Source of the DNA: an uncultured Subdoligranulum sp.
GTDB taxonomy: Bacteria > Bacillota_A > Clostridia > Oscillospirales > Ruminococcaceae
Assembly (NCBI RefSeq): GCF_937890665.1
Contig: NZ_CALADU010000203.1
Location: 1 to 15,605, forward strand
Direction: 5' to 3'
DNA: 15,605 nucleotides
The notes beneath the pieces were generated by a model. The model was given only the letters and a program-made list of their open reading frames with translations, ran no database searches and was not told the DNA's origin. Below are positions 11,911 to 15,605 of this stretch, in pieces. Both the position numbers and the translations under genes were made by a program. Within the stretch, counting starts at the first letter, position 1, and each line of letters starts with the position of its first letter.

Positions 11911-13667
11911 TACGCCTCGCCCCCTTTCTCGTCAAAGTCGCCGGACCCCTTGGTCTGGCTGTTATACACTTCCTGATAGATTGCGTTGGTCTTCAGCAGA
12001 TTTTCCGGCGTATCATAGCCGCTGATATGTCCGTTATCCAACACAAGGACATGGTCAGCATTTTCCACGCTGGAGATACGCTGGGCAATGATAAAGACCG
12101 TGGTGCCGGGGATTTTCTCGGCAAAGCTATGGCGGATTTTGGCATCGGTAGCCGTATCCACCGCCGAAGTGGAGTCGTCGAGAATGAGAATCTTGGGTTT
12201 CTTCAGCAGGGCACGGGCAATGCACAGACGCTGCTTCTGACCACCGGACACGTTGGTGCCGCCCTGTTCGATGTAAGTTTCGTATTTGTCAGGGAAGCGC
12301 TCAATAAACTCATCGGCACAAGCCTGCTGGCAGGCCGCTTTGATCTCGTCATCGGTGGCATTGGGATTGCCCCAGCGCAGGTTCTCGGCAATGGTGCCGC
12401 TGAACAATTCGTTCTTTTGCAGCACCATGGCCACACTGTTGCGCAGGGTTTCCAGATCATACCGGCGCACATCCACGCCGCCAACCTCGACGCTGCCTTC
12501 CGTCACGTCATACAGACGGGGCAGCAACTGTACCAGACTGGACTTGGCCGAACCGGTACCGCCGATAATGCCAATGGTTTCACCGGACTGAATGTCCAGA
12601 TTGATGTTCTCCAACGCCTTCTCGCCGTCTTTCTTATAGGCAAAGCTGACGTTCTTGAATTTAACGGAACCATCCTTCACTTCCATGATCGGGTTTTCAC
12701 CGTTGGCCAGATCGGATTTTTCCTCCAAAACCTCGGCAACACGCTTGGCAGATGCAGCAGACATGGTGATCATAACAAACACCATAGAGAGCATCATCAA
12801 GCTCATCAAGATGTTCATGCAGTAGCTCAGCATGCTCATCAGGTCACCGGTGGTGAAGCTGGTCGCACCGGACAGCACGATCAAGCGGGCACCCAGCCAG
12901 GAGATGATCAAAATGCAGCTATAAACCGCCAAAGTCATCAGCGGGGCGTTCCAAGCCAGAATCAGTTCGGCACGCATCAGCAGCTGCCGGACATTTTCAC
13001 TGGCCTTGCGGAACTTCTCTCCCTCGAACTTTTCGCGGACGTAAGCCTTGACTACCCGGATGGCCGAGACGTTTTCCTGCACACTTTCGTTCAGGTCATC
13101 ATACTTACGGAACGCACCGGTAAAGTAGTTGGTGGCGTGCACCATAATGTACATCAACGCACACCCCAGCAGGATCACCGCTACCAGATACACGCTGGCC
13201 AACTGGGCATTGATGGTGAAAGACATAATCAACGCCACAATCATGCTGGCGGGCGCACGGATGGCCATACGCAGCATCATCTGATAAGCGTTCTGGATAT
13301 TGGTCACGTCGGTGGTCATACGGGTAACCAGACCGGCCGTGGAATACTTATCAATGTTGGCAAAGCTGAAAGTTTGGATATTGCGGAACATGCCCCGGCG
13401 CAAGTTGCGGGCAAAACCGGTGGCTGCATGGGACCCAAACATAGCCCCCAAAATACCCACCAGTAGGCCGATGAGGGCAGCCAACAGCATTTTGGCACCT
13501 ACCGAATAGATGACCTCCATATTGCCGGCGGTCACGCCGTCATCCACGATGGTCGCCATCAACCTGGGGATGATCATTTCCATGATAACCTCACCGATCA
13601 TGCAGATCGGGGTGAGGATCGAAACCAAACGAAATCCTTTGGTTTCACGTCCAAGTGTCTTGAACAA
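11910..13667 (-). CDS. ABC exporter half-transporter with degenerate ATP site
   Basis: This 585-aa type IV half-transporter has six membrane helices in its first 310 residues or so and a nucleotide-binding domain from about 340. Its own ATP-site motifs deviate: Walker A is GGTGSAKSS, with Ala374 before Lys375 instead of Gly; Walker B ends Asp497-Asp498, lacking the catalytic Glu; and the H-loop position is Gln529. Its signature VSGGQ (473-477) is near-canonical. This matches the non-catalytic partner of heterodimeric exporters such as TM287/288. I place the start at a TTG (13665-13667), 9 bp after AAAGGAG (13677-13683), because no in-frame ATG or GTG lies between that site and the conserved N-terminus. 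It is the second gene after marR, with a 74-bp gap. Confidence 0.92.
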   Translation of the reverse strand: MFKTLGRETKGFRLVSILTPICMIGEVIMEMIIPRLMATIVDDGVTAGNMEVIYSVGAKMLLAALIGLLVGILGAMFGSHAATGFARNLRRGMFRNIQTFSFANIDKYSTAGLVTRMTTDVTNIQNAYQMMLRMAIRAPASMIVALIMSFTINAQLASVYLVAVILLGCALMYIMVHATNYFTGAFRKYDDLNESVQENVSAIRVVKAYVREKFEGEKFRKASENVRQLLMRAELILAWNAPLMTLAVYSCILIISWLGARLIVLSGATSFTTGDLMSMLSYCMNILMSLMMLSMVFVMITMSAASAKRVAEVLEEKSDLANGENPIMEVKDGSVKFKNVSFAYKKDGEKALENINLDIQSGETIGIIGGTGSAKSSLVQLLPRLYDVTEGSVEVGGVDVRRYDLETLRNSVAMVLQKNELFSGTIAENLRWGNPNATDDEIKAACQQACADEFIERFPDKYETYIEQGGTNVSGGQKQRLCIARALLKKPKILILDDSTSAVDTATDAKIRHSFAEKIPGTTVFIIAQRISSVENADHVLVLDNGHISGYDTPENLLKTNAIYQEVYNSQTKGSGDFDEKGGEA

Positions 13668-13741
13668 GATTGATTGCTCCTTTCTACCTTTACATACTGT
13701 TCTTTCCGAATAAGGGAATGCGAAAACCGCATCTAGGGCGC

Positions 13742-14242
13742 TCAGCCCTCCCCCATCACGCTTTGTGCATTGGACAGAATCCGCTCCAGCACCGCCCTTG
13801 CCACAGCTTGCTGTTCCGGCTGGATGCCGCGCTGCAAGTCGCGCTCAAAGTTATCGATGCTCAAGCGAATGCGCTCATGATACGCCACACCTTTCGGGGT
13901 TGCACTCAACCGTTTGAGGCGGGCATCCTGCGCTACCGAACAGCGGGTGATAAAACCGTCCTGCTCCATCGCCTGCAAAATGACTGTCACGCTGGAGCGA
14001 CGAAGTTGCATCCATCGCTCTACATCCCTTTGGAAAATATCGCGTTCTTCCTTATTGGCACGCACAATTTCCCCCAGCAGCATGCCCCGTACCCCGGTAA
14101 GTTCCGGTGTGACTTCTGCGGCAATGCGTGCATCCATCGAGCGACGGATCACACGGGAAGTTTGGCTGACCAATGCCCCAAAGTGATCACTGCAACAGCA
14201 GCCCGGCGCACAGTCAGACTGATGTGTTTTCGTACCTCTCAC
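13742..14242 (-). CDS. MarR-family transcriptional regulator
   Basis: This 166-aa protein has a winged-helix core: the recognition region WMQLRRSSVTVILQAMEQDGFITR (about 77-100) followed by a wing, SVAQDARLKRLSATPKG, as in MarR proteins. These dimers bind palindromes and are released by small ligands or oxidation. An unusual N-terminal Cys cluster is present: Cys11 and Cys15-Cys16-Cys17 (CAPGCCC), ahead of the first dimer helix, plus a Cys near residue 101. The start is a GTG at 14242 with a modest GAAGGG site; no ATG exists before residue 36. It is the first gene of the operon with the two ABC half-transporters, and a dyad lies in its leader, so it probably controls itself and the exporter. 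Confidence 0.88.
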   Translation of the reverse strand: MRGTKTHQSDCAPGCCCSDHFGALVSQTSRVIRRSMDARIAAEVTPELTGVRGMLLGEIVRANKEERDIFQRDVERWMQLRRSSVTVILQAMEQDGFITRCSVAQDARLKRLSATPKGVAYHERIRLSIDNFERDLQRGIQPEQQAVARAVLERILSNAQSVMGEG

Positions 14243-14255
14243 CCGCCCTTCTTTT

Positions 14256-14284
14256 GTTAGGTATCGAATTGTTCGTATGCTAAC
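14256..14284 (-). promoter_or_regulatory. Probable MarR operator (29-bp dyad)
   Basis: The dyad reads GTTAG, 4 bp, CGAA, TTG, TTCG, 4 bp, CTAAC. Outer and inner arm blocks are perfectly symmetric about the central TTG. It lies about 14-42 bases downstream of the expected transcription start and 14 bp before the GTG codon. The right arm also pairs with a nearby GCTAA-type half-site (about 14279-14294), giving an overlapping second dyad. Binding by the adjacent MarR is inferred from position and symmetry. Confidence 0.65.
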
Positions 14285-14304
14285 ATTCTTTAGCGCATTT
14301 AATC

Positions 14305-14332
14305 AGTATAGCATGGCTTTTTAAATTGTCAA
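14305..14332 (-). promoter_or_regulatory. Promoter of the marR-ABC-ABC operon
   Basis: The minus strand has -35 TTGACA (14327-14332), a 16-bp spacer and an extended -10, TGC-TATACT (hexamer 14305-14310). It begins shortly after the terminator of the upstream permease gene. Confidence 0.85.
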
Positions 14333-14380
14333 TACAAAAGAAAATAAAAAAAGCGCCGCCCTTTTCCTTCTCGTCAATGG

Positions 14381-14420
14381 AAAAACCCGACTCCTGCCAC
14401 CGAGGCAGGAGTCGGGTTTT
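14381..14420 (-). terminator. Terminator of the FtsX-like permease gene
   Basis: A perfect 17-bp stem (14382-14398 with 14404-14420) has a five-base loop. On the minus strand it ends in five T (14381-14385). It lies 25 bp past the permease stop. Its A/T ends would let it act in both directions. Confidence 0.92.
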
Positions 14421-14445
14421 CTCAACTTTTTGTACTTTTTATCGG

Positions 14446-15605
14446 TTATTCCGGTGCTTTCATACTCTCGACCATCGAGATTCTACGCAGCGAGCGCTGC
14501 ATTACAAGATTTACCAACGTGCTGAAGAGCAAAGTCAGCGCGATGGCATAGACAAAACTCAGCGGCTGAATATCCCGTCCGAACATAACGGCGTCCACTT
14601 CCACCGTGACAATGATAAAGCGGTGCAGTGCTATACCGCCGAACACGCCGAACAGCGTTCCAATCAGCGTCAACGCCACGCTTTCTCGGTTGACATAGGC
14701 ATTGACCTCGCGATCATAGAAGCCCAAGACCTTGATGGTGGCGATCTCTTTGACACGCTCGGCAATGTTGATATTCGACAGATTATACAACACCACAAAG
14801 GCCAAACTTGCCGCGCAAACGATGATCAGTACCACCACTGCGTCGATGGAGTTGAGCATATTCAAGACCTGCACAATGCTGTCCTGCGTGAAGGTCAGGC
14901 TGGCCACATTGTCCATCGCCAGCAAAGTTTCCGATACAGCATCGCGTACTTCCTGATTGTCATCGGTCAGTTTGCTGAGAGCTGCATTGTAGCTGACCGG
15001 CGTACCGAAGCCGGCCTCATAGGTAGCGGCACTCATATACACATAGTTGCTGATGTAATGCTCGCATACCCCACTGACGGTAAAGGTGCCGGTCTGCTCG
15101 TCGCCGTTGGTCAAGGTAATGGTATCCCCAGCCTGTACCCCCAAGGTCTTGGCCAGCTTTTCGGTAAGGACCACACCCTCTTCTCCCAACGGGACCGCCT
15201 TGCCGCTGACCCGCTCGTGCAGATCAAGGAAATTGGCGAAGCGCTGCACATCCTGCGGGACCATCAGATAGACATCCACACCGCCCTCCGGCGGAGATTG
15301 ACGGGTCGTTTCCATAGAGACGGTCAGCGACTCGGTGATGGGATTTCCTTCTGTTAGATAGTCGTAAACTGTCCCCGATTCCAGCGCCTCTTCCTTGGTG
15401 ACCACCGTCATCAAGTCGTAATGAGAAACCGCACTGAACTGTCGGGTGATGATCGCATTAAGCGAATCCGAGATTCCAAAGCCTGCCACCAACAGCGAAG
15501 TACAGCCCGCCACCCCGATGACTGTCATCCAGAAACGGCGCTTATAACGCAGCAGATTGCGGCAGGTCACCTTCCATGTAAATAGGAAACGGCGCCACAA
15601 CGGGG
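14446..15605 (-). CDS. FtsX/MacB-type ABC transporter permease, C-terminal part (runs off the right edge)
   Basis: The frame is open to the end of the window; the codon at 15598-15600 is a TTG inside the gene rather than a real start. The visible 385 or so residues begin with a basic stretch, TWKVTCRNLLRYKRRFW, leading into a membrane helix (about 24-44 counted from that TTG). An extracytoplasmic region (about 45-250) follows. The last three helices (about 256-280, 309-331, 350-372) are the FtsX domain, and it ends in SMVESMKAPE. This is the second half of a large duplicated-FtsX permease, as in peptide- or lipid-exporting or sensing systems. Its ATPase partner should lie just outside to the right. 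A terminator at 14381-14420 ends the unit, so it is separate from marR. Confidence 0.85.
   Translation of the reverse strand, partial: PLWRRFLFTWKVTCRNLLRYKRRFWMTVIGVAGCTSLLVAGFGISDSLNAIITRQFSAVSHYDLMTVVTKEEALESGTVYDYLTEGNPITESLTVSMETTRQSPPEGGVDVYLMVPQDVQRFANFLDLHERVSGKAVPLGEEGVVLTEKLAKTLGVQAGDTITLTNGDEQTGTFTVSGVCEHYISNYVYMSAATYEAGFGTPVSYNAALSKLTDDNQEVRDAVSETLLAMDNVASLTFTQDSIVQVLNMLNSIDAVVVLIIVCAASLAFVVLYNLSNINIAERVKEIATIKVLGFYDREVNAYVNRESVALTLIGTLFGVFGGIALHRFIIVTVEVDAVMFGRDIQPLSFVYAIALTLLFSTLVNLVMQRSLRRISMVESMKAPE

Noticed and set aside
9499..11976. An 825-codon plus-strand frame opposite the lectin and ABC genes
   Set aside because: It spans two unrelated minus-strand genes, a promoter and a terminator, and is rich in His/Gln as expected of an antisense shadow. 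The minus-strand proteins have full catalytic motifs.
11904..13466. A 520-codon plus-strand frame opposite the second ABC gene
   Set aside because: It is a shadow of the ABC gene with atypical His/Gln-rich composition and no start signals.
13715..13735. Small hairpin ATGCG/CGCAT between marR and the first ABC gene as a terminator
   Set aside because: It has only a five-base stem and no T-run. At most it could be a weak processing or attenuation site.

Overview
The window looks like the chromosome of a Gram-positive, endospore-forming Clostridia bacterium. The spoIIA sporulation operon, a tRNA-Val-sensing T-box, strong AGGAGG-type ribosome binding sites and consensus sigma-A promoters support this. 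The fairly high GC of the genes and the gene mix would fit a gut Oscillospiraceae/Ruminococcaceae member, but no marker here fixes the genus. Nothing suggests a plasmid, prophage, IS element, CRISPR array or tRNA.

Layout: Bases 1-331 hold no gene but carry three tandem leftward promoters with A-tracts, typical of the start of an rRNA or other heavily expressed stable-RNA operon just outside the left edge. On the minus strand follows spoIIAA-spoIIAB-sigF (1854 to 379), closed by a terminator at 332-377. To its right, also on the minus strand, a VanZ-like membrane protein is translationally coupled to folC (3916 to 1989). Next is a single AEC-family transporter gene (4962 to 4036). A divergent promoter pair separates it from the plus-strand valS unit: promoter, valine T-box leader, valS (5408-8116) and a conserved HD-domain phosphohydrolase gene (8149-8733). 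Two back-to-back terminators fill 8762-8885.

The right half is all minus strand. A monocistronic gene (9765 to 8932) encodes a predicted cytoplasmic protein that joins a three-repeat ricin-type beta-trefoil lectin to a histone-H1-like Lys/Ala/Pro tail. Upstream of it, a MarR regulator and two ABC half-transporters form an operon (14242 to 9985). The transporters look like a heterodimeric exporter with one degenerate ATP site, and a dyad operator lies in the marR leader. The window ends inside a large FtsX/MacB-type ABC permease (14446 to right edge).

How the genes work together: SpoIIAA, SpoIIAB and SigF are the anti-anti-sigma / anti-sigma / sigma switch that starts forespore gene expression. 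MarR probably represses its own operon, which encodes the exporter. The T-box raises valS, and perhaps the HD gene, when tRNA-Val is uncharged. The lectin-histone-tail protein is the least conventional item and the best candidate for something undescribed.
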